From: Sva-07 sp041685755
GTDB lineage: Bacteria > Actinomycetota > Acidimicrobiia > Acidimicrobiales > Ilumatobacteraceae
Assembly: GCA_041685755.1 (NCBI GenBank)
Contig: JAWLFC010000022.1
Span: 1-35,267 of the forward strand
Direction of reading: 5' to 3'
Length of the DNA: 35,267 nucleotides
Part shown: in pieces, positions 8,092 to 15,354 of the stretch
Numbering within the stretch: position 1 is the first letter of the stretch
Layout: each line of letters starts with the position of its first letter
Position numbers and translations under genes: made by a program
Notes under the pieces: generated by a model
What the model was told of the DNA's origin: nothing
Database searches by the model: none
What the model saw: the letters and a program-made list of their open reading frames with translations, nothing else

Positions 8092-8120
8092 TGGACAAGC
8101 CGTCGAATACTCCTTACCGT
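8092..8120 (+). promoter_or_regulatory. Promoter for the PPOX-family gene
   Basis: TGGACA (8092-8097) and TACCGT (8115-8120) are separated by exactly 17 bp. Transcription would start near 8127, ahead of the purine-rich ribosome site GAGGGGAGG at 8141-8149. Confidence 0.5.
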
Positions 8121-8154
8121 GGGGCAGGGGCCGTGATCTTCGAGGGGAGGTGCT

Positions 8155-8619
8155 GTGCAGAGTCTGCCCGACGATGACGGACACGTCGCTGCCCCGGGGC
8201 TCGGCGACAGCCGGGGACCGCGCGGGTTGGTGGCGCTGGAGCGGGACGAGTGCCTGGCGTTGCTCGGACAGCACCGCGTCGGGCGGGTCGCCGTGGTCGA
8301 TCGCGACGATCTGCCCTTCATCGTGCCGGTCAACTACGTGATGGTGCGCGACACCCTCGTCTTTCGCACCGATCCGGGCACCAAGCTCGACGGCCTGCGC
8401 CGGCGACCTGTCGCGTTCCAGGTCGACTCGATCGACGAAGCCCGCCGCACCGGTTGGAGCGTGCTCGTCCAGGGCATCGCCCACGAGGCGTCGCCGCACG
8501 ATCTCGTCGGCGCCGACCCCGAGCCGTGGACCGAGGCCGGATCACACTGGATCCAGGTGGTCCCGAGGTGCATCAGCGGGCGTCGCTTCGAGCGCGACGA
8601 CGCCGCGTACTCGGCGTAG
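8155..8619 (+). CDS. Pyridoxamine 5'-phosphate oxidase-like FMN/F420-binding split-barrel protein
   Basis: A 154-residue protein with a PPOX-like split barrel. The N-terminal helix LERDECLALLGQHRVGRVAV, the strands PFIVPVNYVMVRDTLVFRT and the block GWSVLVQGIAHEA are typical of the actinobacterial putative_PNPOx subgroup, which binds FMN, F420 or heme. Catalytic function is uncertain. The GTG at 8155 is preceded by GAGGGGAGG and a plausible promoter, so this start is well supported. The stop codon TAG (8617-8619) shares its G with the first base of a hairpin repeat. Confidence 0.82.
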   Translation: MQSLPDDDGHVAAPGLGDSRGPRGLVALERDECLALLGQHRVGRVAVVDRDDLPFIVPVNYVMVRDTLVFRTDPGTKLDGLRRRPVAFQVDSIDEARRTGWSVLVQGIAHEASPHDLVGADPEPWTEAGSHWIQVVPRCISGRRFERDDAAYSA

Positions 8620-8723
8620 CGATGAGTTTCTGGCCCCAGTGCCGGGCCGACATCTCATCGCTGCATCGTGCGGTGGTCGTGCGATGAGGTTGCGGGCCGG
8701 CTGTCGGTCCAGAATCTCATCGC
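8619..8723. repeat. Pair of 43-bp hairpin repeats with GCGATGAG/CTCATCGC ends
   Basis: Copy 1 (8619-8661) and copy 2 (8681-8723) each begin GCGATGAG and end CTCATCGC, an 8-bp perfect stem, separated by 19 bp. The inner 27 bases of copy 1 align better with the reverse complement of copy 2 (18 matches) than directly (16), so they look like an inverted pair. Copy 1 has an additional inner GGCCC/GGGCC pairing. The first copy begins on the last base of the PPOX stop codon. This looks like a REP/BIME-type element; no transposase is nearby. Confidence 0.75.
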
Positions 8724-8765
8724 GACGAGGGGGACCAGGGTCACGGCCAGCTCGAGGGGGTTGTC

Positions 8766-9179
8766 TCAGGCGGTCGGCGCGATGAGCGTGACGGTCGGGA
8801 AGTACGTCCGATACCGACTGACGTCGCGCGTGAGCAGCTCGAGATCGGCGATCGCTGCGTGAGCACCGATGAAGAAGTCGGGCAGCGTCGAAGTTCTCCC
8901 GCCCTGGTTGCGCCGGTAGTCGAGGAAGACCTTGCCCGCCAGGAATGCGGCCGCCCACGGGAGTGGCTCGCGCCGGTAGTCCCGGGGTGGAAGCGCGTCC
9001 TCGAGCGCTTCGACGGTCGTGAACCGGACCGACACCTCGGAGTAGATGATCGGGTTGATGTACATCGGACCGGCCTCGGCGGCGTCAGCGAGTGCGTTGC
9101 TCGACCAGCCCTTCCAGGTCGCGTCCTCGGTGAGGATGTCCAACAGGACGTTGCTGTCGATCAGCGTCCCGTGGGCCAT
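8766..9179 (-). CDS. vapC: VapC-type PIN-domain toxin ribonuclease
   Basis: A 137-residue PIN-domain protein. The acidic residues expected for Mg-dependent RNA cleavage are present: Asp8 (TLIDSNVLLD), Glu48 (IYSEVS), Asp101 (LPDFFIGAHA) and Asp118 (LLTRDVSRY). Length and order match type II toxin family VapC. ATG 9179 begins one nucleotide after the antitoxin stop codon, so the two are coupled. The RNA target is unknown. The gene ends just before the hairpin-repeat pair. Confidence 0.93.
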   Translation of the reverse strand: MAHGTLIDSNVLLDILTEDATWKGWSSNALADAAEAGPMYINPIIYSEVSVRFTTVEALEDALPPRDYRREPLPWAAAFLAGKVFLDYRRNQGGRTSTLPDFFIGAHAAIADLELLTRDVSRYRTYFPTVTLIAPTA

Positions 9180-9180
9180 G

Positions 9181-9408
9181 TCAGGCTTCTCGGGTGAGGG
9201 CCATGATCTCGTCGGTCGTCATGGCGACATCGCCTCGCCCGCGGAGACGTTCGACGAGCTGACGCCCACGGCTGGGCGCGCTGTCGGTCTTGCGAACCAC
9301 GATGGTGTCGTCGTTGCGTACGAACTCGACCTCGGTGCCGGCACCGATTCCGAGTGCGTCCCGGAGTTCTTTCGGGATGGTGACCTGGCCCTTCTCGGTG
9401 ACCCTCAT
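9181..9408 (-). CDS. vapB: VapB-type antitoxin with SpoVT/AbrB DNA-binding fold
   Basis: A 75-residue protein. Residues 1-43 form an AbrB/MazE/SpoVT swapped-hairpin domain (MRVTEKGQVTIPKELRDALG, then EVEFVRNDDTIVVRK). The C-terminal part (RGRQLVERLRGRGDVAMTTD) is the usual toxin-binding tail. ATG 9408 was chosen because the domain begins exactly there and a -10 hexamer lies 7 nt upstream; the longer frame upstream lacks conservation. It is expected to neutralise the adjacent VapC and to repress its own promoter with the toxin. Confidence 0.92.
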   Translation of the reverse strand: MRVTEKGQVTIPKELRDALGIGAGTEVEFVRNDDTIVVRKTDSAPSRGRQLVERLRGRGDVAMTTDEIMALTREA

Positions 9409-9423
9409 GGTAGGAATCTTACC
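9409..9423 (-). promoter_or_regulatory. Palindromic operator and leaderless -10 of vapBC
   Basis: GGTAGGAATCTTACC is an imperfect 15-bp palindrome directly abutting the vapB start codon. On the minus strand it contains TAAGAT (9421-9416), then 7 nt, then ATG. A VapBC complex bound here would block its own promoter. This is an inference from position and symmetry. Confidence 0.55.
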
Positions 9424-9427
9424 GGTC

Positions 9428-9637
9428 ATGCTCCTACTCGACGAGGCCAAGGACATCGTGTTGGGGGCCTGTCCGTTCGAGACGACGGCGCTGACCGACC
9501 CCGAGACCGTCTGCGGGCTGCACTTCGGCCTGGCGGTCGGCGCGGCCGAGTCACTCGATGGGCTCGTCGTCGACGAACTCATCCCGCGCGATCCACGTCG
9601 AGGGGCGTGCCGCCTGCGCTGTCACGTCGAATCATGA
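9428..9637 (+). pseudogene. Remnant or stand-alone C-terminal domain of a helix-turn-helix regulator
   Basis: A 69-residue frame reads LGACPFETTALTDPETVCGL, then HFGLAVGAAE, DELIPRDPRRGACRL and RCHV. This strongly resembles the cysteine-containing C-terminal domain of ArsR-like or winged-helix regulators (pattern CPF...VC.LH.GL...P..P..G.CR). The N-terminal DNA-binding part is absent: upstream is vapB on the opposite strand. It could be a regulator truncated when the vapBC module arrived, or a genuine small cysteine-rich protein from ATG 9428. No convincing ribosome site is visible. I favour a remnant. Confidence 0.5.
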
Positions 9638-9686
9638 CGGGGTAGTGCGTGAGGCGATCAACGGGACCACTGTCTGCACGAGGTGT

Positions 9687-9782
9687 TGGCGGAGGTGGAC
9701 GGGAATCGAACCCGCCGGATGGGGATCGCCCATCCCAACCGCTTTGAAGGCGGCGGAGCCCACCAGGTACTCGGACACCTCC
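9687..9782 (-). tRNA. selC: tRNA-Sec (selenocysteine), anticodon UCA
   Basis: A 96-nt tRNA on the minus strand with encoded CCA and discriminator G. The 5' strand GGAGGTGT pairs with CCACCTCC over 7 of 8 positions (one mismatch next to the T stem), consistent with the long acceptor of selenocysteine tRNAs. The anticodon loop is CTTCAAA on a 5-bp stem, giving UCA, which reads UGA. A long variable arm (GGATGGG...CCCATCC) is present, and the T loop is TTCGATT. Overall layout closely follows bacterial SelC. It implies that the genome decodes UGA as selenocysteine; selA, selB and selD are not in this window. Confidence 0.92.
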
Positions 9783-9789
9783 GCCGGCG

Positions 9790-9795
9790 ACACTA
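9790..9795 (-). promoter_or_regulatory. -10 hexamer positioned for tRNA-Sec transcription
   Basis: TAGTGT on the minus strand ends 7 nt before the first base of tRNA-Sec, so transcription could begin at or near the mature 5' end. No good -35 was seen. Co-transcription from the PH-domain genes, 41 bp upstream, is also possible. Confidence 0.4.
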
Positions 9796-9823
9796 CCGGC
9801 GGCAGCGCCGAGGCACCAGTTGA

Positions 9824-11257
9824 TCACATCCAGGCGCGACGATCGGTCTCGACGCCGTGCAGGATCACGTCACGTACCGCCTGAGCCTCGTCGAGTGGAA
9901 TCATTCCCACCTCGATCGTCCCGGCTGCCGTGGCCACTTCGACCTGCGCGAGACCCCGGCGTCGTTCGAAGATCGTCTGGGTGACCCGCACCAGGTTGGC
10001 CTTGCGCACCAGAGCCTGTTCGGTCGAGGAGCTGATCACCCGGCTCGATGTCGCCAACTCGGCCGCGAGCGACCAGCGGTGATGGCGGACGTGACGTCTG
10101 GTGGACCACCACACCACCGGCACGACGACGAGCACGAGCATCGCCCACCAGCCGACCAGCAGCGTCGCCGCGGCGCCGACCGCGAGGGCAACGATCGCCG
10201 TGTTGCGCGTCCGCAGCCAGATCTCCGCCGGATGCACCCGCCGGTCGAGCGGAAGCTGATCGGTGACGCCCAGGCCCGCGGCAACTGCGGTTGCGGCGAA
10301 CTCCTCGTCGCGACATGCGATCAGCCGCAGGTCGCCGTCGCCGGCATTGGACAGGTACACATCCCGAATCCCGGCACGTCGCTGCAGCCAGTTCTGACGG
10401 CTCGTCATCACCTGCACCCGGGCGACGCTGCTCGTGGTGCTGAACCGCGACAGCAACCCCGACGTCCGCCGCAGCGTCGTCGAGTCGGTGCGCAACGCCT
10501 GTTGCCAGTCGGCGAGGTACACCCGCCCGAGGTTCAGGATCACGACGAACAGCGGTGCGGCGATCACGATGATGAGCACCAGCCACCACCCGAGCCGGTC
10601 GACGTCCACGTCGGGCGTCGCCTCGGAGAGATCGTCGGCAACCGGTTCGAGGGCCTGCTGGAGCCCGAACCACAGCGGCGGGATCAGCGCCAGACCCGCC
10701 CATGGCGACATGGTGAGCGCCGCGATGGTGAGCCGCCGCGGCGTGTGCTGGAACACGACCCGTTCGGTCGGCTCGATGGACCCGCCCGCCGTCTCACCCG
10801 AGGCGGCGGCACCGAGCGCGGTCGCCCGGCGTCGGAGTTCCTCGGCGACCGGGAGCGAAACGGCATCGATGGTGAACTCCGCCTGTGCCGTCCCGGCCGT
10901 GGTGACGACCACCTTGACCACGTCGGTCAGCCGGTGGAGCAACTCCTGCTCGATGGCGATGCTCTGGATTCGATCGGTGGCAACGGTCAGTCGGTCGACA
11001 CGCAGCACACCCCTGGTCACCACGAGTTCCCGATCGACGAGTTGGAAGGTGTAGCGCCACCACGACAGCACCGACACCGCCACCAGGAGCGCGACCGCAA
11101 GGACCACGACGGCCATCAGACGCCCGTCGGCGGCACCGCGGGCGATGAAGAAGACGGCGAGCGCCACCTGCGCGATGCCGAGTGAGCGGATCGCTCCCGC
11201 GCCGAGCAACACGATGGCGATCGGCGACTGCCGCTGCGGCTGGGTGAGGTCGATCAT
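9824..11257 (-). CDS. Membrane protein with repeated bacterial PH (bPH2) domains, YdbT-like
   Basis: A 477-residue protein with three bPH2 (DUF304) regions and paired membrane segments. The first helices follow the N-terminus (PIAIVLLGAG to VLAVALLVAVSVL), then a PH domain (TFQLVDRELVVTRGVLRVDR, TDRIQSIAIEQELLHRL). A middle membrane pair (LIPPLWFGLQ, WWLVLIIVIAAPLF) leads to a second PH domain (SVARVQVMTSRQNWLQRRAG). A last pair (TAIVALAVGAAATLLVGWWA) leads to a third (SLAAELATSSRVISSSTEQA). ATG 11257 overlaps the previous stop by one base; GTG 11260 is an alternative. Partner of the smaller PH protein. The molecular role of YdbS/YdbT pairs is poorly known; resistance to amylocyclicin-type bacteriocins is reported in Bacillus. 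Confidence 0.85.
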   Translation of the reverse strand: MIDLTQPQRQSPIAIVLLGAGAIRSLGIAQVALAVFFIARGAADGRLMAVVVLAVALLVAVSVLSWWRYTFQLVDRELVVTRGVLRVDRLTVATDRIQSIAIEQELLHRLTDVVKVVVTTAGTAQAEFTIDAVSLPVAEELRRRATALGAAASGETAGGSIEPTERVVFQHTPRRLTIAALTMSPWAGLALIPPLWFGLQQALEPVADDLSEATPDVDVDRLGWWLVLIIVIAAPLFVVILNLGRVYLADWQQALRTDSTTLRRTSGLLSRFSTTSSVARVQVMTSRQNWLQRRAGIRDVYLSNAGDGDLRLIACRDEEFAATAVAAGLGVTDQLPLDRRVHPAEIWLRTRNTAIVALAVGAAATLLVGWWAMLVLVVVPVVWWSTRRHVRHHRWSLAAELATSSRVISSSTEQALVRKANLVRVTQTIFERRRGLAQVEVATAAGTIEVGMIPLDEAQAVRDVILHGVETDRRAWM

Positions 11258-11841
11258 CACGCGGGTGACGACGGTGGCGGTGGCCAAGGCATCGACGCCG
11301 GATCCGACATCGCCACCGCGTTCGGACCCTCCGACTCGTCGTCGATGCCGGCTCGTTGGGCGATCACCTGCTTGATCCGATCGGCGTCGGCCACCGCGAG
11401 TCCGGGTACCGAGATGTCCGGTCCCGCCGAGCTGATCTCCAGCGTGGCGAGGCCGAGCCACCGCTCGATCAGTCCGCGGCCGACGTTCACGTGCTGCACA
11501 CGTGAATACGGGATCGTCTCGATCACGTGGCGGATCACGCCCCGACGCAACGACAGGTCGTGCTCTCGTACCTGGTAGGCCACACGTCTCGCCTCGAGCA
11601 CCGAGAGGACCGCCGTTGCGATGATCAGCAGCACGACGCCACCGGCGATGAGCACCGGCACCGCCACGGCCTCGCTCCGCCGAACGACCAGCACACCGAC
11701 CGCGACCGCGATCGCCGCGAAGAACACCAGGCCTGCAAGACGGCCCCACATGTAGCGAGGGTCCACCGACACGAACGCCGCATCGCGCAGGCGCGGCAGC
11801 TCGTCCACCGAGAGCGGCTCGTTGGAGAAGGGGTCGGCCAT
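11257..11841 (-). CDS. Small membrane protein with one bacterial PH (bPH2) domain, YdbS-like
   Basis: A 194-residue protein: two adjacent membrane helices (about 39-57 and 67-87), then one bPH2 domain (YQVREHDLSLRRGVIRHVIE, IPYSRVQHVNVGRGLIERWL, LEISSAG). It ends in a Pro-rich tail. ATG 11841 was preferred over TTG 11853; neither has a clear ribosome site. It overlaps the start of the larger PH protein, forming the standard YdbS-YdbT two-gene operon, and is divergent from the Tad pilus operon with a 96-bp shared upstream region. Confidence 0.85.
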   Translation of the reverse strand: MADPFSNEPLSVDELPRLRDAAFVSVDPRYMWGRLAGLVFFAAIAVAVGVLVVRRSEAVAVPVLIAGGVVLLIIATAVLSVLEARRVAYQVREHDLSLRRGVIRHVIETIPYSRVQHVNVGRGLIERWLGLATLEISSAGPDISVPGLAVADADRIKQVIAQRAGIDDESEGPNAVAMSDPASMPWPPPPSSPA

Positions 11842-11859
11842 GGCCCCATTCAACTGGTG

Positions 11860-11888
11860 TTGTGGCAGGGCCGTGCCGTCGGTACGGT
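11860..11888 (+). promoter_or_regulatory. Promoter of the Tad pilus operon
   Basis: TTGTGG (11860-11865), 17-bp spacer, TACGGT (11883-11888). Transcription would begin near 11895, some 43 nt before the first Tad gene. GGGGGAA at 11927-11933 can serve as its ribosome site. Confidence 0.5.
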
Positions 11889-11937
11889 TTGCTCACCGGC
11901 TTCCCCCATGCATCCACCCGCTGATCGGGGGAACGTC

Positions 11938-12591
11938 ATGGTCACACTCTGTTGGGCCGCCAAGGGCGGCAGCGGAACCACGGTCGTCACCGCCTCGATG
12001 GCGCTGGCGTCACCGCGCCCGTCACTGCTCGTCGATCTCGACGGCGAACTCCCCGCGGTGCTCGGGCTGCCCGAACCGGCGCGTCCGGGTGTCGCCGACT
12101 GGCTCGCCACCGACACCGGCGTCGACCATCTCGCCGACCTGCTGATCGACATCGCACCGACGACCTGGCTGCTGCCGTGGCGGACCGGAACCGGACCGGT
12201 GGCCGTGCCGAGCCCCGACCGCTGGCACCTGCTGGCGTCGTGGATGCACGACTGGTCGAGCGAGCACCACGGCGAGGTCACGATCGACGCCGGCACCGGA
12301 ACGCCACCGGCCGCGCTGGTCGACGTCGTCGATCGCGCCGTGCTCGTCACCCGGCCGTGTTACCTGTCGTTGCGGCGCGCCGTGCGGGGTCCGACCCGCC
12401 CGAGCGGGGTGATCATCGTCGACGAGCCGGGTCGGGCACTCGGCCGCCACGACGTCGAGCTGGCACTCGGCGCCCCGGTCGACGCAACCGTCGCCGTCGA
12501 TCCCGCCGTCGCCCGCGCCGTCGACGCCGGGCTGCTCGCCGGTCGTCTCCCGAGGTCGCTCGGGCGTGAGCTGCGCCGAGTGGCCGCGTGA
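11938..12591 (+). CDS. TadZ/CpaE-like P-loop protein of the Tad pilus locus
   Basis: A 217-residue MinD/ParA-superfamily protein. It starts directly with the deviant Walker A motif KGGSGTT (residues 9-15) and continues with LLVDLDGELPAVLG (switch-like region) and VTIDAGTGTPP in the Walker B position. It lacks the receiver-like N-terminal domain of full-length CpaE/TadZ, so it is a short form. Family members place the pilus machinery at the cell pole. Position as first gene, with a GTGA overlap into the TadA ATPase, supports this role; sequence similarity alone is modest. Confidence 0.75.
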   Translation: MVTLCWAAKGGSGTTVVTASMALASPRPSLLVDLDGELPAVLGLPEPARPGVADWLATDTGVDHLADLLIDIAPTTWLLPWRTGTGPVAVPSPDRWHLLASWMHDWSSEHHGEVTIDAGTGTPPAALVDVVDRAVLVTRPCYLSLRRAVRGPTRPSGVIIVDEPGRALGRHDVELALGAPVDATVAVDPAVARAVDAGLLAGRLPRSLGRELRRVAA

Positions 12592-13715
12592 CCGGCGACG
12601 CCGACGTCGTGCGATCCGTGTGCGAGCTGATCGCCGACCGGCCCGGCGACACGGCCGTCCTCGCCGCTCAGGAGATCCGCCGGCTGGCACCGCTGCGCAG
12701 CCCCGACGAGCAACTCGCCCTCGCCGACGAGGTCGTCGCCCACCTCTGCGGGCTCGGAGAACTCGACGTGTTCCTGCGCGACCCCACCATCGACGAAGTG
12801 CTGGTCAACGGCGGCGGTGAGGTCTGGATCGACCGACGCGGCGACCTGACCGGCGTCGGGTCGCTGCGCCACGCCACCGTCGAGCACCTGATCGAGCGGG
12901 TGATCGCGCCGCTCGGACGGCGCATCGACCGCACCTCGCCGATCGTCGACGCCCGGCTCCCCGACGGCTCACGGGTCTGTGCGGTGTTCGCTCCCGTGGC
13001 CGTCGACGGTGCCGTGTTGTCGATCCGCCGGTTCCGGCGCGAGGTCATGGCGCTCGACGCGTTCGCGGCCGGCGACGTGCTCGCCCTGCTCGGCGAGATC
13101 ATCACCGCCCGCTGCAACGTGGTCGTGTCCGGCGCCACCTCGTCGGGCAAGACGTCGCTCGTCGCCGCCGTGCTGACCACTCTGGCGCCGACGGAGCGGC
13201 TCGTCGTCGTCGAGGACACCACCGAGCTGCCGCTGCACCATCACCACACGGTGCGTCTCGAGGCGCGGCCGGCGAGCGTCGACGGGCCGGCGGCGATCGA
13301 CCTCGGACAACTCGTGCGCACGGCGCTGCGGCTGCGACCCGACCGCATCGTGGTCGGCGAGGTGCGCGGCGACGAGGTGCTGGCCCTCGTCCAGGCGATG
13401 AACACCGGCCACGACGGCTCGATCTCGACCTGCCACGCCAACAGCGCACCCGACGCCCTGTTGCGTCTCGAGTCGCTCGTGATGCAGGCCGCACCGACCT
13501 GGCCGCTCGCCGCCATCCGGCACCACCTCGCCCGCTCGATCGACGTCGTCGTCCATCTCGAACGCCTCGGAACGAAGCGACGCGTGGCGGCGATCAGCGA
13601 AGTCGCCCCACCCGGATCGGGAGCTGACGGTCCCCGTCTCCGGGCACTGGCCGAACCGTCCGAGCCGGGCGCACCGATCACCGTGGTCGACACGCTCGGA
13701 CGGCGGCGACGATGA
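12588..13715 (+). CDS. tadA: TadA/CpaF-type secretion ATPase
   Basis: A 375-residue type II/IV secretion ATPase that powers pilus assembly. The N-terminal domain holds FLRDPTIDEVLVNGGGEVWI (62-81). Walker A GATSSGKT is at 182-189 and the Asp box VVEDTTEL at 207-214. Walker B RIVVGEVRG is at 253-261 and the His box TGHDGSISTCHA at 273-284. GTG 12588 overlaps the previous stop (GTGA). The length fits CpaF proteins without long N-terminal extensions. Confidence 0.95.
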   Translation: MTGDADVVRSVCELIADRPGDTAVLAAQEIRRLAPLRSPDEQLALADEVVAHLCGLGELDVFLRDPTIDEVLVNGGGEVWIDRRGDLTGVGSLRHATVEHLIERVIAPLGRRIDRTSPIVDARLPDGSRVCAVFAPVAVDGAVLSIRRFRREVMALDAFAAGDVLALLGEIITARCNVVVSGATSSGKTSLVAAVLTTLAPTERLVVVEDTTELPLHHHHTVRLEARPASVDGPAAIDLGQLVRTALRLRPDRIVVGEVRGDEVLALVQAMNTGHDGSISTCHANSAPDALLRLESLVMQAAPTWPLAAIRHHLARSIDVVVHLERLGTKRRVAAISEVAPPGSGADGPRLRALAEPSEPGAPITVVDTLGRRRR

Positions 13716-14425
13716 GCGCCGTGGCCGCCCCGATCCTCGTGGCGCTCGGTGTGCTCGTCGTCGCCGGAGCACTCCGCCCGGTCTCGGCCCGTACCGTCGA
13801 GCCGGTGCCCCGATCGCAGCAGGGGTCTGACTCCTGCTGCAATCCACCGGGGGCGAGGCGTCGTTCCGTGTTCGTCGATCGGTGGAACGGTCGACGGGCC
13901 ATGCGGGACCCGGGTGCGGTGGCGGTCGCGGCGTGGTGCGACGAGCTCGCTCGCGAGCTGCGCAGCGGGACCACGCTGCGCCAGGCCCTGACGAGCGTGG
14001 TTCCCGGAGACCCCACGACGAGCACCTGCACGGCTCCACTGCGGCTCGGCCTCCAGCGGGCGCGCCCGATCGACGAGGCCCTCACCGGAGCCGTCGGCGC
14101 CCACCTGCAGCTGGCCTTCGCCGTCATCGCTGCGGCGGCCGAGGTGGGCGGCTCGGCCGCACCGGCGATCGACCGCGTCGCCGCCACCCTGCGCCAGCGC
14201 GCCGCTGACCGCGACGAACGCCGGGTCCAGGCAGCCCAGGCGCGGCTGTCGGCGCACGTCATGACGGCGGTACCGGTCGTGATGCTCGCGCTCCTCGTGG
14301 TCTCCGACGGCGACGTCCGCGCGACCCTGGCGACACCGGCCGGCGCCGCCTGCGTCGTGACCGGCCTCACCCTGAACGCCATCGGCTGGCTGTGGATGCG
14401 CCGCATCGTCGGAGCAGGCTCGTGA
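13712..14425 (+). CDS. tadB: TadB-type pilus assembly membrane protein
   Basis: A 237-residue type II secretion system F-domain protein. It has an N-terminal membrane helix (about 4-22). The F-domain (ELARELRSGTTLRQALTSVV, AAAEVGGSAAPAIDRVAATL) precedes two C-terminal helices (about 187-203 and 210-230). Such proteins form the inner-membrane platform with TadC. The length is near the short actinobacterial TadB forms. Residues 34-45 (RSQQGSDSCCNP) are encoded by a complete copy of the 33-bp palindromic repeat, which keeps the frame, so it is a tolerated insertion in the cytoplasmic linker. The ATG overlaps the tadA stop (ATGA). Confidence 0.85.
   Translation: MSAVAAPILVALGVLVVAGALRPVSARTVEPVPRSQQGSDSCCNPPGARRRSVFVDRWNGRRAMRDPGAVAVAAWCDELARELRSGTTLRQALTSVVPGDPTTSTCTAPLRLGLQRARPIDEALTGAVGAHLQLAFAVIAAAAEVGGSAAPAIDRVAATLRQRAADRDERRVQAAQARLSAHVMTAVPVVMLALLVVSDGDVRATLATPAGAACVVTGLTLNAIGWLWMRRIVGAGS
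13812..13844. repeat. 33-bp palindromic repeat, copy A, inside tadB
   Basis: GATCGCAGCAGGGGTC continues as TGACTCCTGCTGCAATC. It has arms GCAGCAGG/CCTGCTGC around a near-symmetrical centre. It matches the copies at 17568 and 31774 apart from a few substitutions, and is read in frame as part of TadB. Confidence 0.85.
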
Positions 14426-15057
14426 CGACCGTCGCCTTCACCACTGCGCTCGTGTTGCTGATCGGCGCCGGGCTGCGGCCGCGCCCCGTCCGCTCCCCCG
14501 GTGAGCGCTCCGACACCCGCCCGCCCCGTTCGTTGCGTGGTCGCTCCCGACTCGCCGGTGTCGTGCGACTCGGCGGCGTGGTCGAGGGGCGACGCCACCG
14601 TCGCGCCGTCGAGCGGGTCTGGCCCGACGCCATCGAACTGCTGGTGCACGCGCTGGAGGCGGGCCTGACGCCGCGCCAGGCCGTCGCTCACCTGACGACG
14701 ACGGCGCCGGCCGCGGTCCGAGCCGGCTTCGTCGGAGTCGTCCACCGCACCGAGCGCGGCCAGCCCTTCGCCGATGCCCTCCGCGCCCTGCCCGACATCC
14801 TGGGCGCCCCGGCCGGCTCCGTCGCCGACGTGATCGCGACCAGTGAACGGTACGGGCTGCCGCTCGCCCCGGTACTCGACCAGCTCGCCCGCGACGCCCG
14901 AGACGCCCGCCGCCGACTCGACCAGGCCGCCGCCCGCAAGCTGCCGGTGCGGCTGTCGTTCCCCCTCGTGGTGTGCACGTTGCCGTCGTTCGTCCTCGTC
15001 GCGATCGCGCCCGCCGTGATCGCCGCACTGTCGTCGCTCGGCGGGTCCGCCTGGTGA
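14422..15057 (+). CDS. tadC: TadC-type pilus assembly membrane protein
   Basis: A 211-residue second F-domain protein. It has an N-terminal hydrophobic helix (4-18) and a basic linker. The F-domain follows (WPDAIELLVHALEAGLTPRQ, TERGQPFADALRALPDILGA, VIATSERYGLPLAPVLDQLA), with a C-terminal hairpin of membrane helices (about 178-206). GTG 14422 overlaps the tadB stop (GTGA). It should pair with TadB as the assembly platform. Confidence 0.87.
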   Translation: MTTVAFTTALVLLIGAGLRPRPVRSPGERSDTRPPRSLRGRSRLAGVVRLGGVVEGRRHRRAVERVWPDAIELLVHALEAGLTPRQAVAHLTTTAPAAVRAGFVGVVHRTERGQPFADALRALPDILGAPAGSVADVIATSERYGLPLAPVLDQLARDARDARRRLDQAAARKLPVRLSFPLVVCTLPSFVLVAIAPAVIAALSSLGGSAW

Positions 15058-15120
15058 CCCCTCGCGCCACCACCTCGCTCGCACCGAGCCACCGTTCACC
15101 CTCGAACCAAGGAGCCACCG

Positions 15121-15354
15121 ATGCCCCACGTCCTCGCCCTGTTCGTCCAACTCCAGAACGCCCTCCTCGCGCCCGCCGACACCCGCCGGTGGTGCGGCCA
15201 CCGGGGCCAGGCGACCACCGAGTACGCCCTCGTGCTGTTGGCCGCAGCGCTCGTCGGTCTGCTCGTGATCGCCTGGGCGACCGCCGGCGGTGGCGCCGCC
15301 CGCATCAGCCGGCTGTTCAACAACGTCATCGACGCCGTGATCGACCGGGTGTGA
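15121..15354 (+). CDS. flp: Flp-family type IVb pilin
   Basis: A 77-residue prepilin. The leader ends in RWCGHRG, and cleavage is expected between Gly29 and Gln30 of G-QATTEYALVLLAAALVG, with the conserved Glu at +5 of the mature protein. A single hydrophobic helix and a short tail follow. This is the major structural subunit of the Tad pilus. The strong Shine-Dalgarno AAGGAG (15109-15114) with 6-nt spacing is the best ribosome site in the operon, fitting a protein made in excess. The leader (29 residues) is longer than usual for Flp. No prepilin peptidase gene is in the window. Confidence 0.88.
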   Translation: MPHVLALFVQLQNALLAPADTRRWCGHRGQATTEYALVLLAAALVGLLVIAWATAGGGAARISRLFNNVIDAVIDRV

